Shown here in pieces: positions 26,201 through 35,580 of a stretch of 64,000 nt of DNA. The DNA comes from Rhodeus uyekii (taxonomy: Eukaryota; Chordata; Actinopteri; Cypriniformes; Acheilognathidae), in assembly GCA_037043235.1 (NCBI GenBank), contig JAWRVZ010000016.1, forward strand, positions 2,951,001 through 3,015,000. Direction: 5' to 3'. A program made the position numbers and the translations under genes. Positions within the stretch are counted from its first letter, which is position 1, and every line of letters begins with the position of its first letter. The notes under the pieces are model-generated. The model was not told the origin of the DNA. It saw only the letters and a list, made by a program, of their open reading frames with translations, and searched no databases.

Positions 26201-26607
26201 TGTAAAGAGCTTTAGCACTGCAGTGTTACAGTGACTCATACACATGTTTAATGGAGATAAAACACTTTAACATGCATTAAACCTCCATAACATAACATGA
26301 CGTTTAGCAATAAGGCTAGTTCATGTGCTGCTACTAACCAAACATCATGCTAACTGAAATAGTTCCATAAAACATAATATTCGGCGAAAACAAAGACATC
26401 TAATATCTTTATACTTTTTCTACTCCTACAGGATTTGCCTGTAACTTTCCCACAGTGCGATAATCCATCAGTCTAGGCTGCATTATAGTTAGTTAGCTTT
26501 ACAATAGCGAACAAGACAGTAACAGTTCGCTCATATAAGGCCAGTCGGAGGTTTACCTTTGTCATTCCCACTCCGATGACAAAAACCCTGTTTCTTGCAG
26601 CGGTCAT
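4728..26607 (-). CDS. scp2: Sterol carrier protein 2 / SCPx 3-ketoacyl-CoA thiolase, 16 exons
   Basis: SCPx thiolyses branched-chain 3-oxoacyl-CoAs in peroxisomes, and its C-terminal SCP2 domain binds and transfers sterols and fatty acyl-CoAs. Coding exons in transcript order: 26607-26557, 24899-24845, 24758-24687, 23516-23385, 20305-20241, 20159-20033, 19942-19879, 19748-19662, 16643-16493, 16357-16210, 15650-15543, 9356-9203, 8264-8168, 7508-7379, 6782-6703, 4823-4728. All are GT-AG and join in phase to 538 aa (human 547). The thiolase domain fills roughly residues 1-400: catalytic Cys87 in NNNCSTGSTAL, then HDCFS and GHPLGATG. The SCP2 domain covers about 425-538. The protein ends in AKL, a PTS1 peroxisomal signal. 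The start ATG precedes the conserved RVFVIGVGMTK. The scp2a/scp2b paralogue cannot be decided. Confidence 0.97.
4956..5105 (-). repeat. tRNA-derived SINE
   Basis: On the minus strand the unit begins 'gtagctcaaatagtagagcg' (A-box region), then 'ggtcatgggtttgattccc' (B-box region), and ends in the teleost SINE tail 'tttggataaaaacgtctgcc'. The anticodon and acceptor arms are not intact, so it is a retroposon and not a tRNA gene. It lies in the last scp2 intron. Two relatives are at 54035-54185 and 54405-54530. Confidence 0.8.
6868..7280. repeat. Two opposed fragments of the cyprinid miniature repeat
   Basis: The left part (about 6875-7075) reads the family in reverse ('attcctgtgatggtaaagctg', 'gatccttcagaaatcattct'). 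The right part (about 7090-7280) reads it forward ('catgtgacactgaagactgg', 'ttcacaatattactgt'). The pair lies head to head in the last-but-one scp2 intron interval, just upstream (minus sense) of exon 15. Confidence 0.65.
8730..8995 (+). repeat. Diverged copy of the cyprinid miniature repeat
   Basis: Recognised by 'ctttctattcatcaaa', 'tcctgaaaac', 'gtttttccaacaaaggaata' and 'aatatttcacaatattac'. It is more diverged than the other copies and lies in an scp2 intron. Confidence 0.5.
9800..10260. mobile_element. 461-bp element with TGTCAGG/CCTGACA ends
   Basis: The left end reads tgtcaggttttgcagagc and the right end gaagtggcagaaccctgaca, so the ends are inverted repeats with a few mismatches (tgtcaggRttYtgc). 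The flanks gttat and gatat differ at one position of five and may be a decayed target duplication. TG...CA ends and a 5-bp duplication would suit a solo LTR; the inverted termini would also suit a cut-and-paste element. No reading frame is seen. Confidence 0.6.
10261..12530. other. scp2 intron stretch without recognised features
   Basis: This is part of the long intron between exons 12 and 11 of scp2. I see no exon with flanking splice sites, no RNA gene and no clear repeat boundary. There are only short A/T-rich runs and a few poly(T) tracts near 11990 and 12450. Confidence 0.4.
12531..12570. repeat. AT dinucleotide microsatellite
   Basis: A run of (ta)n directly abuts the TA target site of the miniature element starting at 12571. 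Confidence 0.9.
12571..13680 (+). mobile_element. 1.1-kb pogo/Tigger-like element with long inverted ends
   Basis: The left end cagtaatacctcggtttacg is matched in reverse by the right end cgtaaaccgaggtattactg. Both sides are flanked by TA dinucleotide tracts, consistent with TA insertion. Just inside the left end the phrase 'ggt(g/a)tacgagca' recurs several times. No transposase frame is intact. A shorter, reversed member of the same family lies at 51000-51652: the 'aatgggcatttatgg' block near 13540 matches the inverted copy there. The pogo/Tigger label is inferred from the TA target and the CAGT termini. Confidence 0.75.
13681..13808. repeat. AT/AC dinucleotide microsatellite
   Basis: A run of tatata with 'tacacata' interruptions lies between the preceding element and the Tc1-like element. 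It yields long artificial Tyr-Ile frames on both strands, which are not genes. Confidence 0.9.
13870..15342 (+). mobile_element. Decayed Tc1-like DNA transposon
   Basis: The right end reads inward as cagtgggtacggaaagtatt followed by 'cagacccccttaaattttt'. Inner end sequence ('acacagaattgttgacatt', 'gtattcagaccctttgct') occurs in inverted form on both sides, giving long terminal repeats of roughly 200 bp. The outermost left end is eroded or lost at the AT tract. The transposase between them is broken. A detached piece of the same terminus lies at 26743-26918, beside the scp2 promoter. Confidence 0.9.
14131..15132 (+). pseudogene. Broken Tc1-like transposase
   Basis: The coding remnant starts with helix-turn-helix remains around 14131-14540 and has several frameshifts and stops up to about 14800. 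From 14803 to the stop at 15130-15132 the frame is open and contains FQQDNEPKHTA and PDLNPIEHLWRDLK. These carry the second Asp and the Glu of the catalytic triad; 34 residues separate them, the DD34E spacing of Tc1 elements. The remnant cannot encode an active enzyme as it stands. Confidence 0.9.
16719..18176 (+). mobile_element. Solo LTR-like element, 1458 bp
   Basis: The element starts tgtag and ends ctaca and is flanked by atat on both sides (16715-16718 and 18177-18180), as expected for an LTR with a 4-bp target duplication. Inside, a TATA-like 'ttataagcgccc' near 17368 is followed by a pyrimidine-rich leader, and 'attaaaatatatata' near 17806 could supply polyadenylation, giving a U3-R-U5 order on the plus strand. 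No gag or pol is present. It lies in an scp2 intron, antisense to the gene. Confidence 0.65.
18373..19066 (+). mobile_element. Miniature TA-flanked element, long variant
   Basis: The left end is cagtgatacctcgttaatgt and the right end gtggcgagggattactg, with TA on both sides. The core 'cactcgtgctctcattggtc', 'ccaatcacgtgtcttgtctg' and 'ggcatcctgggaaaccgttt' is shared with the copies at 20690-21063 and 49627-50003. This copy carries extra sequence on its left, including a (gat)n run at about 18648-18671. An Ala/Arg-rich frame inside is not conserved as a protein. Confidence 0.75.
20390..20689 (+). repeat. Cyprinid miniature repeat, left part of the interrupted intron-5' block
   Basis: The segment is nearly identical to 24963-25265 ('gttacagaagatttcaattt', 'gaaagatattacgcatta', 'gaaaatacagctttgatcac'). 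It belongs to the dispersed miniature family but the two copies are much closer to each other than to the rest, suggesting a local duplication. A TA-flanked miniature element interrupts it at 20690. Confidence 0.8.
20690..21063 (+). mobile_element. Miniature TA-flanked element, 374 bp
   Basis: The left end ttgaaccctcgtttatcgcg and the right end cgcgaagtggcaagggatta + ctg match the family at 18373-19066 and, reversed, at 49627-50003. Comparison with the uninterrupted relative at 24950-25300 shows that it was inserted into an existing repeat. No coding capacity. Confidence 0.8.
21119..22011 (+). mobile_element. Solo LTR-like element with CRE and TATA box
   Basis: The element begins tgtaa and ends ttaca, and interrupts a repeat whose intact relative at 25290-25340 marks the insertion point. 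A perfect CRE, TGACGTCA (21270-21277), lies 33 bp before TATAAAA (21310-21316). An AATAAA follows at 21870-21875, so promoter, leader and poly(A) signal are in LTR order on the plus strand, opposite to scp2. No clear target duplication is visible. Internal retroviral or retrotransposon genes are absent. Confidence 0.6.
22229..23236 (+). mobile_element. 1.0-kb pogo/Tigger-like element with inverted ends
   Basis: The left end cagtaacacctcgagatacg and the right end cgtatctcgaggtattactg are inverted repeats, extended inward by several 'gctcgtatct' units. The flanks are TA-rich. The interior has no intact transposase. It is a separate family from 12571-13680 but shares the CAGTAAyACCTCG terminus. 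Confidence 0.75.
23240..23281. repeat. AT dinucleotide microsatellite
   Basis: A pure ta run directly follows the miniature element. Confidence 0.9.
24030..24645. repeat. Inverted-repeat segment in scp2 intron 3
   Basis: The block 'cagtcagtcaaggttacagt' plus 'atttagtaaactgattt' near 24030-24075 recurs inverted as 'aaatcagtttactaaat' plus 'aacttgactgactg' near 24587-24622. The right part also has a small hairpin, gttttaaagtggaaa ... tttccactttaaaac. A partial copy of the right half is at 25630-25815. It may be a decayed inverted-repeat transposon. Confidence 0.55.
24950..25815 (+). repeat. Uninterrupted copy of the scp2 intron repeat block
   Basis: Positions 24963-25615 match 20390-20689, 21064-21118, 22012-22228 and 23282-23345 in order, that is, the same sequence without the two miniature elements and the LTR. 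Positions 25630-25815 then match 24485-24670, next to exon 3. The block therefore looks like a second copy of the intron 4 to intron 3 region lacking exon 4, or a pair of related repeats in the same order. Confidence 0.6.
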
Positions 26608-26742
26608 CTTCAGGTTTGCGTTGGCAGCTCGACTGGACTGGACTTTCAGCAGCGGGTTATAAACACACGAGCAGCGGCTGCAGCGCCGCCGATCACCACA
26701 GGAGGCGCTCTAACCTCCGTCAACTCCATCACACAGATCAGC

Positions 26743-26918
26743 ATTTCTTTTTTAATAAATCTGCAAAAATGTCAACAATTCTGTGTTTTTCTGTCAGTGT
26801 GGGGTGCTGTGTGTACATTAATGAGGGGAAAATGTCACTTAAATTATTTTAGCAAATGGCTGCAATATAACAGAGTGAAACATTTACGGGGGTCTTTCTG
26901 TACCCTCTGACCACATTA
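26743..26918 (+). mobile_element. Detached terminus of the Tc1-like transposon
   Basis: The stretch 'ttaataaatctgcaaaaatg', 'cacttaaattattttagcaa' and 'atggctgcaatataacagag' matches the right end of the element at 13870-15342 and breaks off near the outer end ('acgggggtctttctgtaccc'). It begins about 135 bp upstream of the scp2 ATG. Confidence 0.85.
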
Positions 26919-27180
26919 TTGACCTGCTTATTGAAGAAAATGACTGTTTTGTCTTCACCAAAATTCTGGTTCCTCGGGGATTGTTTATAGTGAAACGGTA
27001 ATACTGTCATTAAAATCAATAATAATGATAATAATAAATTCAATTCTAACAGCTTCTTATATTGACTGAAGCAGATCTCAAATTAATTGTACTATGATTT
27101 TACTGTAGTAAAACCACAGGAGCTCCTCATTTGGAAGCATTTATATTTGTTACATTTTACATTTGGCATAAGAATTTATG
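26919..27180 (+). repeat. Dispersed repeat shared with 53809-54060
   Basis: Shared phrases in the same order: 'cattattgacctgcttatt', 'cttcaccaaaattctggt', 'cagatctcaaattaattgta' and 'tttggaagcatttatatttg'. It sits between the scp2 promoter and the LTR-like repeat. Class unknown. Confidence 0.75.
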
Positions 27181-27204
27181 CAATTTATAATGAAAATAAT
27201 TTAC

Positions 27205-28050
27205 TAAAGAATAGTTTGCAGTTTCATCAGCAGAAGCTTCAAGTCTCATAAGGAGTTCGTAGGCCGCCCCACTTACAATAACATTATTTCAGCCATTATA
27301 CTCTAACAGAAGCTACTAACTACATCATTACTGAAGGCTAAATTATTCTGAACGCATAAGAAAGCTAAATAAAACCAGTAATTTTCCACAGAAGAGCAGA
27401 TAGACAGAAGCATGTCTTCGTCGATCACAGGATTGACAACAAGGCCTCTGGCTTACGGGTTAAGTGACCTTCCAGGTGGCAGAACTGCGTTTCTAGGCGT
27501 CAGCTTGTCGACACAAAACAAGTCATTACATCTCCTGACAGTGCAGTTGATCACCTCACCCATACTGATCTGTAGCAGATCATACTAACACACACAGATA
27601 CACAGGACACACAGCTTCTTCAAGGTTGAAGTTGGTCGAGCTCTGGCTCTAAACAAGAAACTTTCCCCAAAACACACTGATAACATGTTCTTTCTCTCAG
27701 TGAGAGGTTCAGACAATTTTCATCTTTATTCTCTGGTGTTTGAACGTAGAAAAGTAAAGTAAATGCTTTAACTAAGAAGTGCTCACCTAGGCGACAGACT
27801 GAAGTGACCTTGGTGACCTCGGCTGTCTAGGTCAGTTAAACAGTAGTTTAACATGTTGAGGGAAATTCTCATGGAGAAATTCTACAACTACATAAATCTC
27901 ATAAGCTTGGAGAAGTCATTTAAATCGTTTAATATGTAGAAGCATAAATATCGATTAATACCTTGATTATGAATTATTTGTTATTATATCATTCAAAATT
28001 ATATTTACATTGAATTTATATATTGAAGCAGAAATGGATTCCAGAATCAG
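27205..28050 (-). mobile_element. LTR-like dispersed repeat, copy 1
   Basis: It shares 'agtttgcagtttcatcagca', 'gttcgtaggccgccccac', 'taattttccacagaagagca' and 'tgataacatgtt' with copies at 41576-41905 and 61715-62410. In the other two copies the left end is tgtaggggat, i.e. minus-strand atcccctaca, so the unit ends in CA like an LTR if read on the minus strand. This copy lacks that end. Confidence 0.55.
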
Positions 28051-28106
28051 GAGTGTTGTGTAGTCAAATTAAAACAAAGCAGTCGATTGTTTTTCAATCT
28101 GGCCTC

Positions 28107-28112
28107 TTTATT
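28107..28112 (-). terminator. czib: czib poly(A) signal immediately after the stop
   Basis: AATAAA on the minus strand starts two bases after the czib TGA (TGA AC AATAAA). If used, the 3' UTR would be only about 20-35 nt. Confidence 0.6.
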
Positions 28113-28114
28113 GT

Positions 28115-30281
28115 TCAGCACTTGATGAATTGATGTGTGACCTCATAGATCCCCACAGACTCACTGGCTTTCTCGTCGTAGTCCGTCCAGTCCTGAAACA
28201 TGTCAAAGAAAGCGCTGTGACCTCCTGAATGAACTGAATGAAGGTGTGATATGACTGAGAGAATTCTTACTTTCTCTTGCAGGTTGATTTCAGGGAACTG
28301 GGTGGAGGTTTCCGCTCCGCTAGCAGCAAAACCAGCCTGTAGAGCAACAACACGAATATGTATGCTTTTTTCAGATTAGAGTAAAGCTTCTGAAGATCAT
28401 TTGACAATTATAATAAATAGGGTATCATTTCAAACTCAGTATCACCTTTGATCAATTGAATGCATACTTGCTGAATAAAAGTGTTCATTTCTGTTCTTAA
28501 ATCACCCCAACCTTTTGAACAGCAATACACACACACACTACTTGAATATGTGGAATATCTCACCTGAGGTTGAAAATCTACAGGTTCCAGGCCTCGACAC
28601 TCAAACTGCACCATTGTCTTAAACCTTTCACTGTCTTCTGCCTTCAGGAGAGAAAATACATGATCAGGCATGACTGAACAAAAAAATACATCCTTCACTT
28701 GATACAATGTTGCTTTTAAAAGTAACAAAAAATCCTCAAAATGAATGCAGTCTGCCTTACATTGTAAGGTGTAATTGTGTCCCTCAGAATATCTGGAAAC
28801 AGTGAGAAATCCAGTTAAGTCCAATAACAGCAATGACCAACAGCACAACCAAAAATTTAGAAACACCAATAGAGAAGATGTTACGGTGCAACTTATGTGG
28901 TTTGGCCCATATTACCAGCGCATTTTACTAGCTAGTAGGCTGGTTACCTATTGAGTTTTCCCGAGAACACAGTTTGCACTTCTGCACCATGCTAGCACTC
29001 CCTCGTCCTCCTTTCAGCGGCATGCTGTCCTGAAGGGAGGAGAGAGTCGGCGATCATTATTTCAATGCACTAAAGCAATTTAGTACATATTCTACATCAA
29101 CTTTTCACATGGAGTCACACAACACCAAAAGTGCACTTGTATCAATGAAGGTGAGATTTTGAATGATTTTTTACTTTTTTTATCATACAGGTATGGAACA
29201 AATTGAGTAAAAAGTTAAATGGATCATTTTTTATCATAAATTGATCATTTCACATCATCCCTCCAAAGTAATTTCATTATTTTACCTATTCCTTTTATTT
29301 AAATGCCAATTTTCTATGACCTTTTATGCATTTCTGCAACAAAAAGAAAATAAATCAATGCAGTTTTCATTGTGATTTCCAATATACCTGATAAATTGGT
29401 TTTTATTATTTAGTGATATAAATGATATAAAATGCATTTGTTTTTCACCCGAAGGCCATTGCAGTGTTTTTTTTTTTTCTTTTGATTTTTCTCCTCGTTT
29501 TTAAGTTGCTTTGGTCAAAAGCGTGTCAGCATCTGGCAACAATACTGAAAGATGATGCAAATCAGTTATTGGATACATTTCCTACACTTTGTAGCCTACC
29601 AGTAAGGTGATGTACTGCCATTTATCCGACACCTCGCCACAACTCCCACACTTCATCTGCAAGGACAGGATTCAATCATTAAAGGGATTTTCACCCAGAA
29701 GAAGACATTGAAGAATGTGGGTGCCCAAACAGTTGATGGGCCCGTTGACTTCCATAGTATGGAGAAGAAAGAAAAAGTCAATGGGGCCCATCAACTGTTT
29801 GTTTACCCACATTCTTAAATATATCTTCTTTTGTGTTCAACAGAAGAAAGAAACGAGTATGGGTTTTGAACAGCTTGAGGGTGAGTAAATTATGACAGAA
29901 TATTAATTTTTGGTTGAATATCCCTTTAAATTATTTGTCATTTAATCACATTGCAACTGACAACTTCTACAGCATTGAGAATTATAAGTATGCATCCAAT
30001 TTACGAATACTTCTAATTATGAAATATAGTTATAGGTGCTGAAGTTATTAATTTCTACCGTAAGCAAATCCTGTTTGACTGAAACTATGTCCCACTGAAC
30101 ACACTTTACCTTTAAATACCAGCGGAAATCATCCCCCTCCGGCCTCACGTTTGTAACATTCTCCAAAGTCGCTTTAAACTGCAACCCAAATTTCTATGGA
30201 CAAAAATAAATAGTTAGAGTTGCGACAATTTGCTTATTTTCTATAGAAGGCATTATGCATCGCTTTCACGCATACCCCCAT
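28115..30281 (-). CDS. czib: CXXC motif-containing zinc-binding protein (C1orf123 homologue), 8 exons
   Basis: CZIB is a small conserved eukaryotic protein with a zinc site built from two CXXC motifs; its cellular role is poorly defined. Coding exons in transcript order: 30281-30276, 30193-30110, 29656-29600, 29029-28948, 28792-28761, 28641-28564, 28336-28271, 28192-28115. Together they give 160 aa, the human length. The first coding exon holds only ATG GGG before a GT donor. The zinc motifs are C33-GS-C36 and C67-KL-C70. The ends KFGLQFKATLENVTNVRPEG and GIYEVTHQFIKC are close to the human protein. It lies head-to-tail with scp2 and uck2; in human CZIB and SCP2 are also neighbours. Confidence is high because every splice phase closes. 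Confidence 0.96.
29676..29936. repeat. Hairpin-type miniature repeat with TTAAAGGGAT ends
   Basis: The ends ttaaagggat and atccctttaa are inverted. The inner arms 'cccaaacagttgatgggccc' and 'gggcccatcaactgtttg' are also complementary, so the element folds into a long hairpin. It resembles the complete copy at 57581-57767. It lies in a czib intron. Confidence 0.7.
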
Positions 30282-31340
30282 ATTGAGCCACGCCTCTCTG
30301 CCTACGTCATCAAACTGCGTCTGAAGATGAGACGGAAGTTACGACAGATGCTCCGCCTGGCGGACGCGTGTGGTATTACATGTAGACAACGGTGTAAAAG
30401 AGAGGGGGACAAAGGACCAAAAAAACAATTTATAGTTTTATTACTTTATTCCATCACATTGTAATGGATTATTCGTCAACAAAATCAGATATTAATAATT
30501 CATCTGGGTGAAAAATTCCTAGAAAAAAAAACACGTGGCACGGAAGCATGAAAGGGAAATCAAAAGTAGTGCACAGTGTTACTAAAGTACAAATCAAACT
30601 TCTGGTGTAAAGATAACAGCACCTGAGGTGGTTATTGTGACAAATACTATCATATCTGACTGTAATCCCTGATTTTACATTGAATACGGTACTACTAATG
30701 ATATAGTTGGCTTAAACTATTAAACACTGAGGGCAAAATCCATTTCTGGTAACACTGTAAATATAGTTGACAAGTTCTGCCACGTTGTATGTATAAAAGA
30801 CACCATGAAACATTGAAATTCAACTAGAAAGCTAAAAAAAATGGTTAAATGACAATATAAAATGTTACCGTACCATATTGTCATCTTTACAAAAACCACA
30901 CATCTCATCTCTCACCAACACAAAAGAGCCTCAAATATGGAGGTAGTAGTAGTTTTTTTCTTTGTGAATGGAAAACCCACCCAACCTGAGCTCTGACTTC
31001 AAGTATGTGTGCTAACAGCACTGGGATCAACGTTGTCTCTACGAAACATTCCACACTATTCATTTATTTTGAGTAGCTGAGAAAGCAGATAGACACTGAC
31101 AGGACAGGTTGAGTGTGCAATTAAATCTTCCAACAAAAAAAAACAAAACACACAGAGCACCTTCAAAACCCTCTGAAAAACCATAAAAGCAAAAAATATT
31201 CCACAACCACATTTCAAACACAAATAATAGTTACAATAACGAAGGCATTTCAGCTCCTGTATCCCCTTATTCTTAACGAGATGCCGCTGTTATTATTCAG
31301 TTCTGCCCTCTCCTCAATGGAGGGAAGGGTCACAGTGAGG
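30282..31340. other. Spacer between czib start and uck2 3' end
   Basis: The first 200 bases are the czib promoter side; a short open frame on the plus strand is not supported by splice sites. The rest is the probable uck2 3' UTR with a candidate minus-strand AATAAA at 31063-31068. No repeat boundary is clear. Confidence 0.45.
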
Positions 31341-34300
31341 TCAGTGAGGTCTACTCGACTCAGACGCGTGTCTTTGTCTGGGTGTCCCGTGGCCGTTCTG
31401 TAAACCGTTCTGTCGTTTGGTGATTCCTCCGTTCAGGAAATCCTGAATATGGTGCACGATCAGATTAATAGCCACTAGAGAGAAATAGAAATGCAAGTAC
31501 ATCAAGTTAAATCTCTCTCCGCAGAGCGCATTAAAAAGGTAAACTGGCTCTCATTATCCTACCGAGATTGTCTGCTCCTCGGGGGATGATGACATCCGCA
31601 TACTTTTTGGTCTGCAAAAATAAATGTTAAAGAAAATTTAGGAAATAAAGAGTAGAGTAAGAGTGGAAGGGTATTGAGTCAGTATACGTGATGCATCCGG
31701 TCAATACAGCGGAGTCAGAATTGGAATATACGAAGATACTCACAGGAAGACAGAACTCCTCAAAGGCTGGCTTTACAAAGGTGATGTACTGGTTCAGAAC
31801 CTGCTCCAACTCTCTGCCTCTCTCACTGATGTCCCGTAACACTGAGTAAAACAAGACAATACACATGATTAGTAAATGATGGTATACATAACCGATGCTA
31901 AGGGATAGCATTGGACGATATTGCTAAATATTCAAGGTCATTTGGCTATTACAGAATTGTGAAATGTCACACAGTCCATCTACCTCTTCGCGAGAGGCGC
32001 GTGTCTGGGTCCGTGTCTACAAACAGCTTCATTTGGAACAGATCTCGAATCTCTTGCAAGTAGAACATGAGAATCCCCTCAAAGAGAACCACATCTGCTG
32101 GATACACGGTCACAAACTCATCCTTCCTGTAAGAGATTTAGAGAACACTTGATTCAGCAGCGATTCCCCCATCAGAACACCTTCAGAAAGGACAGGGAGA
32201 GCAGAGCTGACCTGGAATGGGTAACAAAGTCATAAACTGGGATGTGCACAGTGTTCCCCTGAATGATGTCACGCAGGGTCTTCATGATGAGCTCACTGTC
32301 GAAAGCATCTGGGAATTATGGAAACAGGGATGATGAACAGATTATTCTCCGTTCAATAAGATGCAAGTCAAAAAGATCCATAAAAGTAGTATATATGACA
32401 TCTTTTGAAACCTTTGGATCGAAAAAAGAAAATCCACCGGAGTGGTTTACATTTGAGGCAGAGCCTGTTCTCAGAACTAACTGAGATGTAAACGCTTCTG
32501 TTTGTCGTTTACCTTCCTATAACCGATCTTAAAAAACCAAAACAAAAACTGTGCACGTCCTGGTGTTTGTGCAGCGCAACGCTTCGGTTTTGCTGTTCAC
32601 AGTTTTGTCATCTCTCCTTTTTGGAAACTCGCTCTAGCACACAGTTTTATATTAATTTATGTAGTGCAACGGTATTACATTTTTTGTTATTTTCAGAGAT
32701 CCGTGTGAACGGAGATGGTTTTGACAATGTTGTCATCCGTTTTTAGTGCATTGTTGTCATGTAAACACCTTTAAATATTCATCCATTTCTAACACTGATA
32801 TATCGAATGGCTTTAGATATAATATAGGTATGAATATAGTGCTCAAGTCGTTTGGACGACTTTTAAGGCCCTGATATACTTCAAGCAAAATTGAAGAAAG
32901 AACTGATATGATGTCATTTCAAACTAAATCAGGCCAAAACAAAGTTCGTTCTGTGAGTTCGAAAAAGTTAAGCACCTTCGAACTACCATTGGTCCACGGC
33001 AATTACACAATATTTAAGTGTAGCTCTGAGGCTCCGCCATCATTATAGTGAAAATCTTCTCCAGTCAGTTTCTTCCATTCAGTCCGTCAAGGTCGGACGT
33101 CCAAGTGTAACAACAAATACACTGGAGAGCCACTTTGTAATAAACATTAATCTGTAATTCTAAATCAGAGATATTAAGATCACTTTTCAGGTTAAATATT
33201 GTAAAGCTGCTTGCTTTTAAATAATCTACTGTACAAAGTGCTATACAAATAAATGTGACAGAATTAGTGCTGAATTGCAGAGCTACTGCAAACAATCCAC
33301 ATCGCTATGATCAGATGTTTTCTTAATTACCGTTTACTCACAGTTGTTATTTTTGTCGTAATTATTTTGCATGCAGCACATATTAAAAAGATGCATTTTA
33401 ACACCACATGCTCACGTATCAGACTTCGCCACGAGTATAGTCTTTATGATGTTTTCGTGTTGCACAGAAGAAAAAAGGGTTCCTTGAACAACCCTCAAAC
33501 CTTACAGTACCTGGGTGATCGAAGTTAAACTGGCCCTTGAGTGCTTTGGCCTTCTGTTCAGGCGTGAGCTCCCTGTAAAAGCTGTCTTGACTGAGGATGA
33601 CCACCTGCCGCTGATGATGGTCAATTTTGTTCTGGCCCAGCAGCTCCATGATCTTCTCACATACTGAAGACTGAAGACAGGACACAGGACTTAGTAAGAC
33701 TTTAACACATCCTAAAGGCACATGGTCTGTATTATGAACCCTATAAAGCCTACGGTAAGATATTCGAGGAGCAATATTCTAAAACCTCTAAATTATCAAC
33801 ACGAACAAAACTTTTACGAAAGAACCCATTGTGGACAATCTAGATTCGGTCATCGGACTGATCCTTTTATAGGCAATTTAGTATCATTCTAATAAATTCC
33901 ACCTTCAAGTGTTAATGACTTTAAAAAAATAAACATAATACATTTTATATTGTTAATAATATTTAAAGATAAACACTTACAGGACTGAAGCGAGTTAGGA
34001 TTACTTGATTAACAATTCTTTTTAGAGGAGTCATGTTAAACTATATCAAATGTGATAAGTTTATTTATCGTTCGGTCATTATTGTTTTGCATTATATGTT
34101 CTGCCCACATTAAAAATTACAGAGATTTGGTCATATAACCTAGCATTCAAATATCATCTTACAAAAGACATTATTTTGAGATATAGAGCGACAACAGATA
34201 TTTGCATGCTAGTATTCTATACTGTACTAAAGATCTCATTCATTTCATTTTAAGCCATCAGAATTTTCTCTCATCTTTTTGCCATCAGCAACTGCACATT

Positions 34301-35580
34301 TTATTTCCTCAGTTTGGACCTCAAGTATGACACATGAATAAAATAACTGTTTTTTTACATTTTTGCATAAAGGTTCAATAAACTGGCATTTTTAAACACT
34401 TTACAGTGTTTAAAGTTATAGTTCACCTAAAGCCTCAACTACCAACATTCTTTAACAAATATCTTCTTTCATGTTCTGTGTGACATGAAGACGAGTAAAA
34501 GGTGAGCTGGTTTTCATTTCTGGGTGAACTATCCCTTTCCCAGCAGTGTCTCTGCACACGTGTGCTATGAGGTGTGGTGTATGCCATGGGGTGGGTCAGC
34601 GCTCCATGTAAGGACATTCAGCAGGGACGCATGGCCTGACTCTGTCCAGCTGCTCCAATCTGCCTCACTTATTGTTTGTCTAGATTAGTCAGGTGAGAAA
34701 ACGTTTCTCCCCTCACGCACCAGTGAACATATGGCAGCAGAAAGTGTGGATAACCCACATTTTAACTGCAAGTAACGTGGTTTAATGTGCTAAGTGAGTT
34801 TCAGAGGCATTTCAGGGACACTTGTTTCCCACACATGAAGGTCAGTGGAGGATTAACGCCCGCGTGTTTGGGAAACGGGGTCACGGCACCATGTAAACAT
34901 CCTCCGCCGCCGTGACGTCACGACCCCGCAACTTTCGGTCGCCTACGTGGAGGAAGTGGCACATATTTATTTTTAACAGCGGCTTCAAACCCACTTTTAA
35001 ACCCGGATGAAAAGAAATAAACATGTAGCAAACGTCAACATGCGATTTAGACATTCAAGGTCGCTCGCAGACAAATAAACGACAACATGAATCGAGCTCA
35101 TTCAAAACGCCGCGCCACGTGGAGTTAAAGCATGACAACATTATCGGCATCTATGACGATTTAAAACACAAAATCTGGGCACATCTGTAATTTATGGACC
35201 GTTGCTTAGTAAATTTAGTAAATTATTTTCTTGTTTCAGACATTTACTCACGGTTTCCACTAATGAATGACGAAGACTAGCCGGTTTACTAAATGTATCA
35301 GTTTTGGATAGTGTATAAAGTTTGACCTGTACGATATATTACCACGGGAAAACATTTAAAAACCCCGACGCAGTATTTCCAATGTGTTTGATTGTATAGT
35401 TGCCGCTCCGCTCGCGCCGGCGGGATTACAGCGGATTAATCCGTGCGGCTGCTGATGAACAGAAAAAGCTCAAACCTTCCCGCTGGCGGTGCCTCCGGAC
35501 ACCCCGATGAGGAAAGGCTGTCGGGCGGCATGGCCGTTCTGCGCCCGGTCCTGCAGATGCGTGTCGGTGTCGCCGGCCAT
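31341..35580 (-). CDS. uck2: Uridine-cytidine kinase 2, 7 exons
   Basis: UCK2 phosphorylates uridine and cytidine to UMP and CMP using ATP, the entry step of pyrimidine salvage in the cytosol. Coding exons in transcript order: 35580-35476, 33670-33511, 32308-32212, 32126-31984, 31841-31744, 31611-31563, 31474-31341; total 261 aa, equal to human. Residues 29-36, GGTASGKS, are the P-loop. QFNFDHPDAFD, YDFVTHSR, DVVLFEGIL and RRVLRDISERGR are family blocks. The tail ends ESSRPH as in human UCK2, which separates it from UCK1. The N terminus, MAGDTDTHLQDRAQNGH, is more variable. The gene is divergent from aldh9a1; in human UCK2 and ALDH9A1 are also close together on 1q24. The 2a/2b suffix cannot be decided. 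Confidence 0.96.
33671..35475 (-). other. uck2 intron 1
   Basis: The left part is AT-rich and featureless. A diverged miniature repeat of the 'agttcaccc/gggtgaactatccc' type lies at about 34415-34542. From about 34850 to 35475 CpG frequency rises towards the uck2 promoter. No additional exon is seen. Confidence 0.5.
34415..34542. repeat. Miniature repeat of the GGGTGAACTATCCC family
   Basis: The left end 'aagttatagttcacctaaa' and the right end 'ctgggtgaactatcccttt' are inverted, as in the fuller copy at 57581-57767; the interior is shortened. Confidence 0.65.

Larger units (their letters stand above)
26608..28106. other. Spacer between scp2 start and czib 3' end
   Basis: This holds the scp2 promoter side (G+C-rich around 26600-26720), a Tc1-like terminus fragment (26743-26918), a dispersed unit shared with 53809-54060, and an LTR-like repeat from about 27210 to 28050. 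No exon is recognised. Confidence 0.6.

Noticed and set aside
30255..30464. Small basic open frame upstream of czib
   Set aside because: It overlaps the czib first exon and promoter on the opposite strand and has no supporting signal.
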